Positions 15,641 to 23,714 of a stretch of 64,000 bases of DNA are shown here, one piece after another. The stretch is from Sva-07 sp963743825 (GTDB taxonomy: Bacteria; Actinomycetota; Acidimicrobiia; Acidimicrobiales; Ilumatobacteraceae), in the NCBI GenBank assembly GCA_963743825.1, contig CAVURC010000018.1, positions 1 to 64,000 on the forward strand, read 5' to 3'. Each line of letters begins with the position of its first letter. Positions within the stretch are counted from its first letter, which is position 1. Position numbers and translations under genes: made by a program. The notes beneath the pieces were generated by a model, which saw only the letters and a program-made list of their open reading frames with translations, made no database searches and was not told the DNA's origin.

Positions 15641-17371
15641 ATGTCGGATCCCCTCGCCACGATCTCGGACCTGCTCGAACCGGTCTTCGCCGGGCTGAAC
15701 GGCGGCGCGGCGGCAGACCCGACGGTGCGCCCGTCGGATCGGGCCGATGCACAGATCAACGGCGCGTTGGCACTCGCCAAGAAGATCGGCGGTAGTCCGC
15801 GCGACATCGCACAGGCGATCGTCGACTCCGGCGTGCTCGATGGTGCGGCGAGCGACCTGGAGATCGCCGGGCCGGGCTTCGTCAACGTGACGTTCTCGCG
15901 CGAGTTCCTCGCCGCGCAACTCGCCGCCGTGGCAGCCGATGATCGGCTGGGCGTGGCGACGGCGTCGCCGGTCAGGAACGTCGTCGTCGACTATTCGGCA
16001 CCCAACGTTGCCAAGGAGATGCACGTCGGCCATCTGCGCACGACCGTGATCGGCGACTCGCTCGTGCGGATGATGGAGTTCCTCGGTCATCGAGTGATCC
16101 GTGAGAACCACATCGGCGACTGGGGCACACCGTTCGGCATGCTCATCGAGCACCTCGTCGATCTCGGAGAAGAGCAGGCCGCCGAACACCTGTCGCTCGG
16201 CGATCTCGACGGCTTCTACAAAGAGGCTCGGGTGAAGTTCGACGGATCCGACGAGTTCCAGGACCGCGCCCGCGAGCGGGTGGTGTTGCTGCAGAGCGGC
16301 GACGCCGACACGCGACGGCTCTGGGCGCTGCTCGTCGGACTCTCCAACCAGCACTTCAACACGGTGTACGAGTTGCTCGGGGTACGGCTCACCGACGACG
16401 ACCTCGCCGGCGAGAGCATCTATCAACCGCTGATGCCCCAGGTGATCGAGCGATTGCGCGCCGGCGGGCTGCTGACCGAGTCCGATGGCGCCGACGTGGT
16501 CTTCCCGCCCGGCTTCACCAATCGTGACGGCGACCCGCTCCCGCTCATCGTGCAGAAGGGCGCCGGTGGTTTCAACTACGCCACGAGCGACCTCGCCTGC
16601 GTGATCGACCGTGTCGAACGCCTCGACGCCGACCTGATGCTGTACGTCGTCGGTGCACCCCAGCAGCAACACCTGCAGATGGTGTTCGCAGTCGCCGAGA
16701 TGGCGGGTTGGCTGGTGCCGCCCGTCGAGGCGATCCACGTGACGTTCGGCAACGTGCTCGGCTCCGACCGCAAGATCCTGAAGAGCCGCAGCGGCGAGCC
16801 GATGAAGTTCGCGTCGCTGCTCCACGAGGCCATCGAGCGCGCCGGGAATGCCGTCGCCGAGAAGAACCCCGACCTGACCGCCGACGAACGCGCCGACGTG
16901 GCACACATGATCGGCATCGGAGCGGTCAAGTACGCCGAGCTGTCGACCGACCGGGTCAAGGACTACGTGTTCGACTGGGACCGGATGCTGTCGTTCGACG
17001 GCAACACCGGGCCGTATCTCCAGTACGCGCACGCCCGGATCTGCTCGATCTTCCGGCGTGCCGGCATCGACCGGTCGTCGGTGCGGGCAACCTCGATCCT
17101 GCTCGACACACCGCAGGAGCGGGCCCTGGCGCTGCGCTTGCTCGCGTACCCGACGGCGATCGGCGCCACGCTCGACACGTACAGCCCGCACAAACTGTGC
17201 ACCTACGTGTACGACCTCGCCACCGACTTCACGTCGTTCTACGAGCACTGTCCGGTGCTCAAGGCCGACGAACCGGTGCGCTCCAGCCGTCTCGCGCTCG
17301 CCGATCTCGCCGCCCGCACCCTGCACCATGCCCTCGACCTCCTCGGCATCGACGCCCCGGAGCAGATGTGA
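15641..17371 (+). CDS. argS: Arginyl-tRNA synthetase
   Basis: This 576-residue class I aminoacyl-tRNA synthetase charges tRNA-Arg. It has the N-terminal Arg-tRNA additional domain (residues 1-110, ending ...GFVNVTF), the HIGH-type motif in AKEMHVGHLRTT, GDWGTPFGMLIEHL, the KMSKS-equivalent region around SDRKILKSRSGE, and a DALR anticodon-binding domain at the C-terminus. The ATG at 15641 is preferred over an in-frame GTG at 15611 because the family starts close to it. No clear ribosome site is visible. It opens the argS-lysA-hom-thrC-rho backbone. Confidence 0.95.
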   Translation: MSDPLATISDLLEPVFAGLNGGAAADPTVRPSDRADAQINGALALAKKIGGSPRDIAQAIVDSGVLDGAASDLEIAGPGFVNVTFSREFLAAQLAAVAADDRLGVATASPVRNVVVDYSAPNVAKEMHVGHLRTTVIGDSLVRMMEFLGHRVIRENHIGDWGTPFGMLIEHLVDLGEEQAAEHLSLGDLDGFYKEARVKFDGSDEFQDRARERVVLLQSGDADTRRLWALLVGLSNQHFNTVYELLGVRLTDDDLAGESIYQPLMPQVIERLRAGGLLTESDGADVVFPPGFTNRDGDPLPLIVQKGAGGFNYATSDLACVIDRVERLDADLMLYVVGAPQQQHLQMVFAVAEMAGWLVPPVEAIHVTFGNVLGSDRKILKSRSGEPMKFASLLHEAIERAGNAVAEKNPDLTADERADVAHMIGIGAVKYAELSTDRVKDYVFDWDRMLSFDGNTGPYLQYAHARICSIFRRAGIDRSSVRATSILLDTPQERALALRLLAYPTAIGATLDTYSPHKLCTYVYDLATDFTSFYEHCPVLKADEPVRSSRLALADLAARTLHHALDLLGIDAPEQM

Positions 17372-17395
17372 CCGCCCTCACCCGCCAGCCACCCC

Positions 17396-17445
17396 GTTTG
17401 CGTGACGGTCTGGTTGGGACGGGCCAACCGAAGTGCAACGCAAAC
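17396..17445. repeat. 50-nt intergenic palindromic repeat, copy 1
   Basis: The outer arms GTTTGCGT and ACGCAAAC pair perfectly, as does the inner GGTTGG/CCAACC pair around a GACGGG loop; the middle stem is poorly matched. The second copy at 40323-40372 has the same length and is in the opposite orientation. This copy lies between argS and lysA, 41 bp before lysA. Confidence 0.8.
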
Positions 17446-17486
17446 AGGTGGATGGCGGCGGCGGCGGTGGCAGTGGGGGAGGGGCG

Positions 17487-18764
17487 ATGACGGCGATCTC
17501 GCGGAGGCTGCTGCCCGACACGGCCGCGATCGGCCACGACGGGATGCTCGAGATCGGCGGATGCTCGGTCGAGGAACTCGTCGAGGAGTTCGGCACGCCG
17601 TTGTTCGTCTACGACGAGGCCCACCTGCGCGCCCGATGCCGCGAAGCCGTCGCGGCGTTCGGTCGCGACCGCGTGATCTACGCGACGAAGGCCTTCCTGT
17701 GTCGGGCAATGGCGCGGCTCGCGTACGACGAAGGTCTGCTGCTCGACGTCGCCACCGGCGGCGAACTGCATGTCGCGCTCGCCGCCGGCGTCCCGGCCGG
17801 CGCCTGCACACTGCACGGCAACAACAAGTCCGGTGCCGAACTCCGCGAGGCGATCGAGGCCGAGGTTCGCTACATCGTCGTCGATTCGTTCGACGAACTC
17901 GATCGACTCGACGTCCTCGCTGCCACCGGCATCGGCCCGACCCCACGCGTCGTGCTGCGGATCACGCCCGGCGTGCACGCCCACACCCACGAGTTCATCG
18001 CCACCGGCCAGGACGATTCGAAGTTCGGTTTCAACCTTGCCAACGGCGACGCGCTGCAGGCGGTCGACCGTGCGCGTCGGGCCGACTCGGTCGATCTCGT
18101 CGGAGTGCACTGCCACATCGGCTCCAACGTGTTCGAGGCGTCGTCGTTCGCCAAGGCCGCCGAGGTGATGGCCGACTTCGCCGTGCCCCTCGACCTGCCC
18201 GAGTTGATCCTCGGCGGGGGCCTCGGCGTCGCCTACCTCGCGTCGGAGGAAGCGCCGACGATCACCCAGTGGGGCAACGTGCTCCTCGATGCCTGCGAGT
18301 CGCTCGGCGTGCGCTCACGGGTGAGTGTCGAACCTGGCCGCGCCATCGTGGCGGCGGCCGCGATGACCATCTACACGGTCGGCACCATCAAGGAGATCCC
18401 CGGCGTGCGCACGTACGTCGCCGTCGACGGCGGCATGAGCGACAACCCGCGCCCGGTGCTCTACGGGTCGGGCTACGAGTCGTTCCTGCCCCGTGAACTC
18501 GACGGCGAACGTGAACTCACCGTGCGTCTCGTCGGCAAGCACTGCGAGTCCGGCGACGTGCTCGCCTTCGCCGCGCAGGTGCCGTCCGACATCGCCGTCG
18601 GTGATCTGCTCGCGATGCCGGTGACCGGTGCGTACGGCCACTCGATGGGCTCCAACTACAACAAGATCACGCGGCCGCCGGTGGTCTTCGTCGCCGATGG
18701 CGATGCTCGTCTCGTGGTGCGCCGCGAGACCTACGACGACCTGCTGGCGACCGACGTCGGCTGA
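17487..18764 (+). CDS. lysA: Diaminopimelate decarboxylase
   Basis: This 425-residue fold-III PLP enzyme makes L-lysine from meso-diaminopimelate. PLP Lys is in YATKAFLC. HCHIGSN, the glycine-rich LGGGLGVAY, EPGRAIVAAA and GKHCESGD (active-site Cys/Glu from the partner subunit) are all present. The ATG at 17487 has a strong GGGGGAGGGG Shine-Dalgarno; the longer frame would add only a Gly-rich stretch. The order argS-lysA-hom is the canonical actinobacterial one. Confidence 0.96.
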   Translation: MTAISRRLLPDTAAIGHDGMLEIGGCSVEELVEEFGTPLFVYDEAHLRARCREAVAAFGRDRVIYATKAFLCRAMARLAYDEGLLLDVATGGELHVALAAGVPAGACTLHGNNKSGAELREAIEAEVRYIVVDSFDELDRLDVLAATGIGPTPRVVLRITPGVHAHTHEFIATGQDDSKFGFNLANGDALQAVDRARRADSVDLVGVHCHIGSNVFEASSFAKAAEVMADFAVPLDLPELILGGGLGVAYLASEEAPTITQWGNVLLDACESLGVRSRVSVEPGRAIVAAAAMTIYTVGTIKEIPGVRTYVAVDGGMSDNPRPVLYGSGYESFLPRELDGERELTVRLVGKHCESGDVLAFAAQVPSDIAVGDLLAMPVTGAYGHSMGSNYNKITRPPVVFVADGDARLVVRRETYDDLLATDVG

Positions 18765-18769
18765 CCGTG

Positions 18770-19276
18770 ATGGGCTCGCTCCTCGGTTCACTGCAGCGCC
18801 TGCTCGGCAGGACGGCGCTCGGCAAGACGGTGCGTTCGCGCTCGTCGTCGAAGCCGTCCGGCCGCACGAGCGCCCCGTCGGCACCGAGTCGGACGCGGCC
18901 GGTCACCAAGGGCGTGCGGATCGAGTACACCCCCGACCTGGACGGCGATCCCGACCCCGGTGAGGTCGTGTGGACATGGGTGCCCTACGAGGACGACCCG
19001 AGCCGGGGCAAGGACCGCCCTGTCGTGATCATCGGGCGGACCGGTGACGATCTGGCGGGCGTGCCGCTCACCTCGAAGGACCACGACCGCGACGACGAGA
19101 TCGCGGTCGGCACCGGGCCGTGGGACCGCGACGGCCGCCCGAGCTTCGCGAAGGTCGACCAGCTGCTCTCGATCGATCCCGACGCGGTTCGGCGCGAGGG
19201 TGCGATTCTCCGACGCAACCACTTCGACGACGTCGTCGCCGGTGTCGCGCGGTTCCACGACGTCAAGGGAAGTTGA
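18770..19276 (+). CDS. PemK/MazF-like domain protein
   Basis: This protein has about 168 residues. A basic Ser/Arg-rich N-terminus (residues 1-45) precedes a C-terminal PemK/MazF-type SH3-like barrel: PGEVVWTWVPYEDDPSRGKDRPVVIIG, then a second strand block PLTSKDHDRD and VDQLLSIDPDAV. MazF-family proteins are sequence-specific ribonucleases, but no antitoxin gene is adjacent. Relatives next to lysA in actinobacteria are solitary. It starts 5 nt after lysA, so it is probably co-transcribed. GTG at 18767 is an alternative start. Toxin activity is not established. Confidence 0.7.
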   Translation: MGSLLGSLQRLLGRTALGKTVRSRSSSKPSGRTSAPSAPSRTRPVTKGVRIEYTPDLDGDPDPGEVVWTWVPYEDDPSRGKDRPVVIIGRTGDDLAGVPLTSKDHDRDDEIAVGTGPWDRDGRPSFAKVDQLLSIDPDAVRREGAILRRNHFDDVVAGVARFHDVKGS

Positions 19277-19300
19277 CCGGACAGCGCAATCGAGCACCCA

Positions 19301-19342
19301 GCGGTGAGCGAACCCTCCAGATGCTGGGGTCTCGCTCATCGC
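19301..19342. terminator. Bidirectional hairpin terminator, GATGAGCGA family
   Basis: GCGGTGAGCGA (19301-19311) pairs with TCGCTCATCGC (19332-19342) with one G-T pair. An inner CTCCAG/CTGGGG stem closes an ATG loop. It lies between the convergent PemK-like and serine hydrolase genes. Confidence 0.75.
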
Positions 19343-19352
19343 ACGCCGGGAT

Positions 19353-20588
19353 TCAGGGCGTCGAGGTCATGACCTCGTCGATCGGGTCGACCAGCAGGTC
19401 GGCCAGCGCAGTACCCGTCGCCCCGTCTGCCTCGACCACGAGGTAGACGCCGTACGCGTCATCGAGATCGAGCCATCCTGTCGACCCGTAGGCCCCGGGA
19501 TCGCTCAGGCGGCCGGTGTCGCGGTTGATCCACCAGCCCATCCCGTAGCCCTTGCCATTCTCCGATCCGTCGTAGATCTCGGCGATCCGGTCGGCGTGCA
19601 TCCGGTCGATCGCTGCCGATGAGAGCACTTGCCGGTCACCGCATCGACCTCCACGAAGGTGCATCAGGAGCAACTCGGCGTAGTCGGGCGCCGTGATGTA
19701 CGCACCGCCCTCCATGTTCGGGTTGTCGGTCGGAGCAAGTGTGGCCGGATCGGCGTCGAACTCCTGCGGGTAGCTGAACCAGACGCCTGTGAACTGGGTC
19801 CACTGGTTGTTGAACCCGAGCGATTCGACACCGCACGGTTCGACGTAGGTGTCGTCGACGAGTTGCGCCCACGACTTTCCCGATGCCGCCTCGGCCACTG
19901 CGCCGGCAACCTGCCACTGGGCGCCGCCGTAGCGGAACTCTGTGTCCGCAGGGGCGACATCGGTGTCGTCGCGGTCGGTGGTGAAGATCGCCGCAGCACA
20001 GTCGGCCAACGTGCCCTGGGCGAGGTATTGGCAGATGTACGGCGGGTACGCAGGGTTGGGAAGCAGGCCGACGAGGCCGGAGCTGTTCGACAGCAACTGG
20101 GCGGGTGTGATCGTGGGATTCCCGGCACCCCACTCGACAACATCGGCGACCGGAGCGTCGACGTCGAGGAGCCCCTGATCGTCGAGGGCCATGAGCACGC
20201 CGGCAACGATCATCTTGCTCGACGAGGCGATCAGCGAGACGCGGTCGTCGCTGAACTCGCCCCAGTACTCCTCGTGGACGATGCCATCCTGTTCGTCGAC
20301 GACGACCAGTCCGGCCCCCTCGAGTTCGCGTTCGTCGACGAACTCCCGGACCACCGGCGAGATCATCGAGAAGTCGTAGGCACGCGGTGCGGCGGTGCTG
20401 GTGGATGTGCTTGTCGAGGTGCTGGTGGATGTGCTGGTCGAAGGGGGTGCAGCAACCGTGGTCGAAGCGGTCGACGCGACGACCTCGTCGCCGGCTGTGT
20501 CCGGCGGTGTCGACGAATCGACGTCCTGCGGAGTACACGAGACCGCTGCCAGCACGGTGAGCGTCACGGCGACGTACCTGGCCCTCAT
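19353..20588 (-). CDS. Secreted serine hydrolase, beta-lactamase/PBP class C family
   Basis: This exported protein has about 411 residues. The signal peptide MRARYVAVTLTVLAAVSC ends in a possible lipobox Cys. A low-complexity Ser/Thr linker with 7-8 ST dipeptides follows. The catalytic domain has Ser-x-x-Lys in SSSKM, a Tyr motif in EFRYGGAQW (Y-x-N-like position) and a C-terminal block KGYGMGWW. The fold covers D-aminopeptidases, esterases and DD-peptidases, so it may trim cell-wall peptides. I chose the ATG at 20588 because it gives a normal signal peptide; the ATG at 20633 is the alternative. It is divergent from hom. Confidence 0.8.
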   Translation of the reverse strand: MRARYVAVTLTVLAAVSCTPQDVDSSTPPDTAGDEVVASTASTTVAAPPSTSTSTSTSTSTSTSTAAPRAYDFSMISPVVREFVDERELEGAGLVVVDEQDGIVHEEYWGEFSDDRVSLIASSSKMIVAGVLMALDDQGLLDVDAPVADVVEWGAGNPTITPAQLLSNSSGLVGLLPNPAYPPYICQYLAQGTLADCAAAIFTTDRDDTDVAPADTEFRYGGAQWQVAGAVAEAASGKSWAQLVDDTYVEPCGVESLGFNNQWTQFTGVWFSYPQEFDADPATLAPTDNPNMEGGAYITAPDYAELLLMHLRGGRCGDRQVLSSAAIDRMHADRIAEIYDGSENGKGYGMGWWINRDTGRLSDPGAYGSTGWLDLDDAYGVYLVVEADGATGTALADLLVDPIDEVMTSTP

Positions 20589-20655
20589 CGAGTGCGATCG
20601 CCTGGGTCCCCCGGCATGCTCGGAAACGGTCATGGGGCGAACGTATCCGATCCCG

Positions 20656-20661
20656 TAGCCT
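20656..20661 (+). promoter_or_regulatory. -10 hexamer of leaderless hom
   Basis: TAGCCT ends 8 nt before the GTG start of hom and no Shine-Dalgarno is present. Confidence 0.55.
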
Positions 20662-20669
20662 CCACGGTC

Positions 20670-21980
20670 GTGACGAGCAACGCGCAAACGGTCCGAATCG
20701 GTGTCCTCGGGTGCGGCAACGTCGGGGCAGCGTTCGTGCAGCTCGTCGAAGCCCAACGCTCCTTCGTCGAGCGTCGCACCGGGCTGCGCCTGGTGGTGAC
20801 CCGGGTCGCCGTGCGCAATCTGTCGGCGCCTCGCGACGTCGAACTCGCCGACGGCGTGCTCACCCGCGACGCGCACGGTGTCGTGGACGATCCCGATGTC
20901 GACCTCGTCGTCGAGGCGATCGGCGGCATCGAACCGGCCCGCGAGCTGATCCTGGCCGCGCTGGCCAATGGCAAGCCGGTCGTCACGGCCAACAAGGAAC
21001 TGCTCGCCAACGTCGGCGCCGAGCTCTACACCGCTGCCGACGCGGCAGGTCGCGACCTCCTCTTCGAGGCCGCCGTCGCCGGTGGCATCCCGATCGTTCG
21101 AGCGCTGCGCGAGAGTCTGCACGGCGAACCGATCCGCCGTGTGCTCGGCATCATCAACGGCACCACCAACTTCATCCTGACCAAGATGACCGATGCGGTG
21201 GCGGGGGGCGGCCAGGCCGACTACGCGACGGCGTTGGCCGAGGCGCAGCGGCTCGGGTTCGCCGAGCGTGACCCGACGGCCGATGTCGAAGGCTTCGATG
21301 CCGGGGCCAAAGCAGCGATCATCGCCACCGTCGCATTCGGCGCCAAGGTCGTTGCCGGCGACGTCTACCACGAGGGGATCAGCCGGATCACCGGTGCCGA
21401 GATCGCCATCGCCCACCGTCTCGGCTACGTCGTCAAGCTGTTGGGGATCGTCGAACGCGATTCCGATTCCGGCGAGATCAGCGTCCGCGTCCACCCCGCC
21501 ATGGTGCCCCTCCACCATCCGTTGGCGTCGGTGCGTGACAGCTTCAATGCGGTGTTCGTCGAAGGCGATTTCGTCGACTCGCTGATGTTCTACGGCCGCG
21601 GCGCCGGCGGTGCCCCGACGGCGAGCGCCGTGTTCGGCGATGTGGTCGACGCGGCGATCAATCTGCGAAACGGCACCCACGGCTCGCTCGGTGCGCTCGA
21701 GCCCGCCACGGTGCGCGCCATCGACGAGACGTCGGCCGAGTACCTGTTGGGCCTCGACGTTGCCGATCGCCCCGGCGTGCTGCACGCCGTGACCGGCGTC
21801 TTCGCGCAGCACGGTGTGAGCATCCGTGTCGCCGAGCAGGAGGGCAACGGGCCCGATGCGCGCCTGGTGTTCATCACCCACGAGGCCCGCGAGTCCGACG
21901 TTCAGGCAACGGTGCGAGCGCTGCGTGAACTCGACGTCGTACGCAGCGTCGGTGGCCTGCTGCGCGTGATCGGCGACTGA
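20670..21980 (+). CDS. hom: Homoserine dehydrogenase
   Basis: This 436-residue NAD(P)-dependent enzyme reduces aspartate semialdehyde to homoserine for threonine and methionine synthesis. The Rossmann motif is GVLGCGNVGAAF. The catalytic region is KPVVTANKELLA ... GIINGTTNFILTKM, with the conserved E-R-D-P-T-A-D-V-E-G-D loop. A C-terminal ACT domain (residues about 355-430, ADRPGVLHAVTGVFAQHGVSI) allows feedback control by threonine. The GTG start is supported by TAGCCT 8 nt upstream. Its stop is 1 nt from the thrC start. Confidence 0.96.
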   Translation: MTSNAQTVRIGVLGCGNVGAAFVQLVEAQRSFVERRTGLRLVVTRVAVRNLSAPRDVELADGVLTRDAHGVVDDPDVDLVVEAIGGIEPARELILAALANGKPVVTANKELLANVGAELYTAADAAGRDLLFEAAVAGGIPIVRALRESLHGEPIRRVLGIINGTTNFILTKMTDAVAGGGQADYATALAEAQRLGFAERDPTADVEGFDAGAKAAIIATVAFGAKVVAGDVYHEGISRITGAEIAIAHRLGYVVKLLGIVERDSDSGEISVRVHPAMVPLHHPLASVRDSFNAVFVEGDFVDSLMFYGRGAGGAPTASAVFGDVVDAAINLRNGTHGSLGALEPATVRAIDETSAEYLLGLDVADRPGVLHAVTGVFAQHGVSIRVAEQEGNGPDARLVFITHEARESDVQATVRALRELDVVRSVGGLLRVIGD

Positions 21981-21981
21981 C

Positions 21982-23373
21982 GTGCGTTACGTCTCCACCC
22001 GCGGGAGCGCGCCGGAACTCGGTTTCGCCGATGTGCTGCTCGCCGGCCTGGCGAACGACGGCGGGCTGTACGTGCCCGAGCGTTGGCCCACACTCGCGCC
22101 CGGTTCCGCCGTCACCTACGTCGAGCGGGCGGTCGAGGTGATGCTGCCGTTCGTGGAACCCGACCTCGACGAGGTGACGTTGACCCAGCTGTGCACCGAG
22201 GCGTACGCCACGTTCCGTCATCCAGCCGTGGTGCCGTTGGTGCAACTCGACCATCGCCAGTGGGTGCAGGAGCTGTTCCACGGTCCGACGCTCGCGTTCA
22301 AGGACGTCGCGCTGCAGCTCGTCGGTCGCATGTTCGACCACGTGTTGGGCCTTCGCGGCCGGCGAGTGACGATCGTCGGTGCCACCAGCGGCGACACCGG
22401 GTCGGCCGCGATCGACGGGGTTGCCGGGTGCGCACACGTCGACATCGTGATCCTCTATCCGCTCGGGCGTACGAGCGACGTGCAGCGCCGCCAGATGACG
22501 ACGGTCGATCAACCGAACGTCCACGCTGTTGCCGTCGACGGCACGTTCGACGACTGCCAGGACCTCGTCAAGGCGATGTTCAACGACGCCGGGTTCCGTG
22601 AACGCAATCAGCTGTCGGCCGTCAACTCGATCAACTGGGCGCGCGTGATGGCGCAGACCGTGTACTACGTGACGGCTGCCGAGACCTTCGCCGACCCCGT
22701 CACGTTCAGCGTGCCGACCGGCAACTTCGGCAACGTGCTCGCCGGCTGGATCGCCCGTGAGATGGGGGCGCCGATCCGCGACTTCATCGTGGCGTCGAAC
22801 ACCAACGACATCCTGTCGCGCTTCGTCAACGACGCCGACATGACGACGCGCGAGGTGGTACCCACCTTGAGCCCGTCGATGGACATCCAGGTGTCGTCGA
22901 ACTTCGAGCGGTTGTTGTTCGAGATGAACGGCCGCGACGGCGGGATGACGGCCGAGCAGTTGACGCGTTTTCGGTCGACGGGTTCGTTGGTCGTGGAACC
23001 GGATCAACGTGAGCAGTTCGTCTCGGGCCATTTCCGGGCGGCGGCGTTCGATGACGATGCCACGATGACCGAGATCGCCCGCATCCACCGCGAGACGGGG
23101 ATGCTGATCGACCCGCACACGGCCACGGGTACCGCGGCGGCCGCACTGCTCACCGGGCTCGACGGGCCCGACCATCCGGTCGTGACGATGGCCACTGCGC
23201 ACCCGGCCAAGTTCCCCGACGCCGTCGAGCGCGCCACCGGTCGGCGTCCGCAGCTTCCCGAACATCTCGCCGATCTCTTCGATCTCCCCGAGCGAACTCA
23301 GACCGTCGCCAACGACCTCGCCGCCGTGCAAGCCCTCGTCGAACACCTCACCAACATCCTGAATCCCGCCTGA
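21982..23373 (+). CDS. thrC: Threonine synthase
   Basis: This 463-residue PLP enzyme converts O-phosphohomoserine to threonine. PLP Lys is in LAFKDVALQ and the phosphate-binding loop is GATSGDTGSAAI. The length and the N-terminal MRYVSTRG match the longer (E. coli-type) class rather than the shorter type found in mycobacteria. The GTG start lies 1 nt after the hom stop, so the two are coupled. Homoserine kinase (thrB), which would normally follow in actinobacteria, is absent here. Confidence 0.95.
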   Translation: MRYVSTRGSAPELGFADVLLAGLANDGGLYVPERWPTLAPGSAVTYVERAVEVMLPFVEPDLDEVTLTQLCTEAYATFRHPAVVPLVQLDHRQWVQELFHGPTLAFKDVALQLVGRMFDHVLGLRGRRVTIVGATSGDTGSAAIDGVAGCAHVDIVILYPLGRTSDVQRRQMTTVDQPNVHAVAVDGTFDDCQDLVKAMFNDAGFRERNQLSAVNSINWARVMAQTVYYVTAAETFADPVTFSVPTGNFGNVLAGWIAREMGAPIRDFIVASNTNDILSRFVNDADMTTREVVPTLSPSMDIQVSSNFERLLFEMNGRDGGMTAEQLTRFRSTGSLVVEPDQREQFVSGHFRAAAFDDDATMTEIARIHRETGMLIDPHTATGTAAAALLTGLDGPDHPVVTMATAHPAKFPDAVERATGRRPQLPEHLADLFDLPERTQTVANDLAAVQALVEHLTNILNPA

Positions 23374-23380
23374 CCCGGTT

Positions 23381-23505
23381 CCGAAAAATGCGCTGTGATG
23401 TGCGCTGGATGCACAAACGGGCGCACATTTCAACGCTCGCGATCGGCCCCTGCCGAATTGTGCGCTGTCGTGGTCACCCAGCGGGCACATCAGCGCATTT
23501 TTCGG
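23381..23505. repeat. Long imperfect inverted repeat upstream of rho
   Basis: CCGAAAAATGCGCTG (23381-23395) is perfectly complementary to 23491-23505. The pairing extends inward by ATGTGC after a 2-nt bulge. Between the arms, TGTGCGCT-like motifs recur. The outer ends are A/T-rich in a GC-rich neighbourhood. It fills most of the thrC-rho gap and has no coding potential. It may act as a thrC terminator, a rho leader element or a miniature mobile element. Confidence 0.7.
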
Positions 23506-23543
23506 GTTGGGGGAGCATGCGTGGAGGAACGGAGTGTTCGTGG

Positions 23544-23549
23544 TAGGTT
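23544..23549 (+). promoter_or_regulatory. Possible rho promoter -10 and leader
   Basis: TAGGTT resembles the -10 hexamers elsewhere in the window. It would give a leader of about 160 nt before the rho GTG, as expected for an autoregulated rho gene. No convincing -35 is seen. Nothing else is recognisable in 23506-23714. Confidence 0.3.
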
Positions 23550-23714
23550 GACGGTCGCTCGGTTCGCCCGGGCCGCACCCCGAGATCTCGGTCGTGTGCG
23601 AATTCTGCCAGGGGAACACCGTCTGTCGGCGCGATGCGCGCAACACACATCCCCTCCCTCTGGTACTCCAACACTCGTGGCGTCGTTCCGGCGCACGAGA
23701 AGAGAGGAACCCTC

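Noticed and set aside
17396..17445. Possible integron attC site
   Set aside because: It lacks the GTTRRRY/RYYYAAC core boxes and there is no integrase or cassette array nearby.
18770..19276. Complete toxin-antitoxin pair
   Set aside because: No short antitoxin frame lies upstream (lysA is immediately adjacent) or downstream (terminator hairpin).
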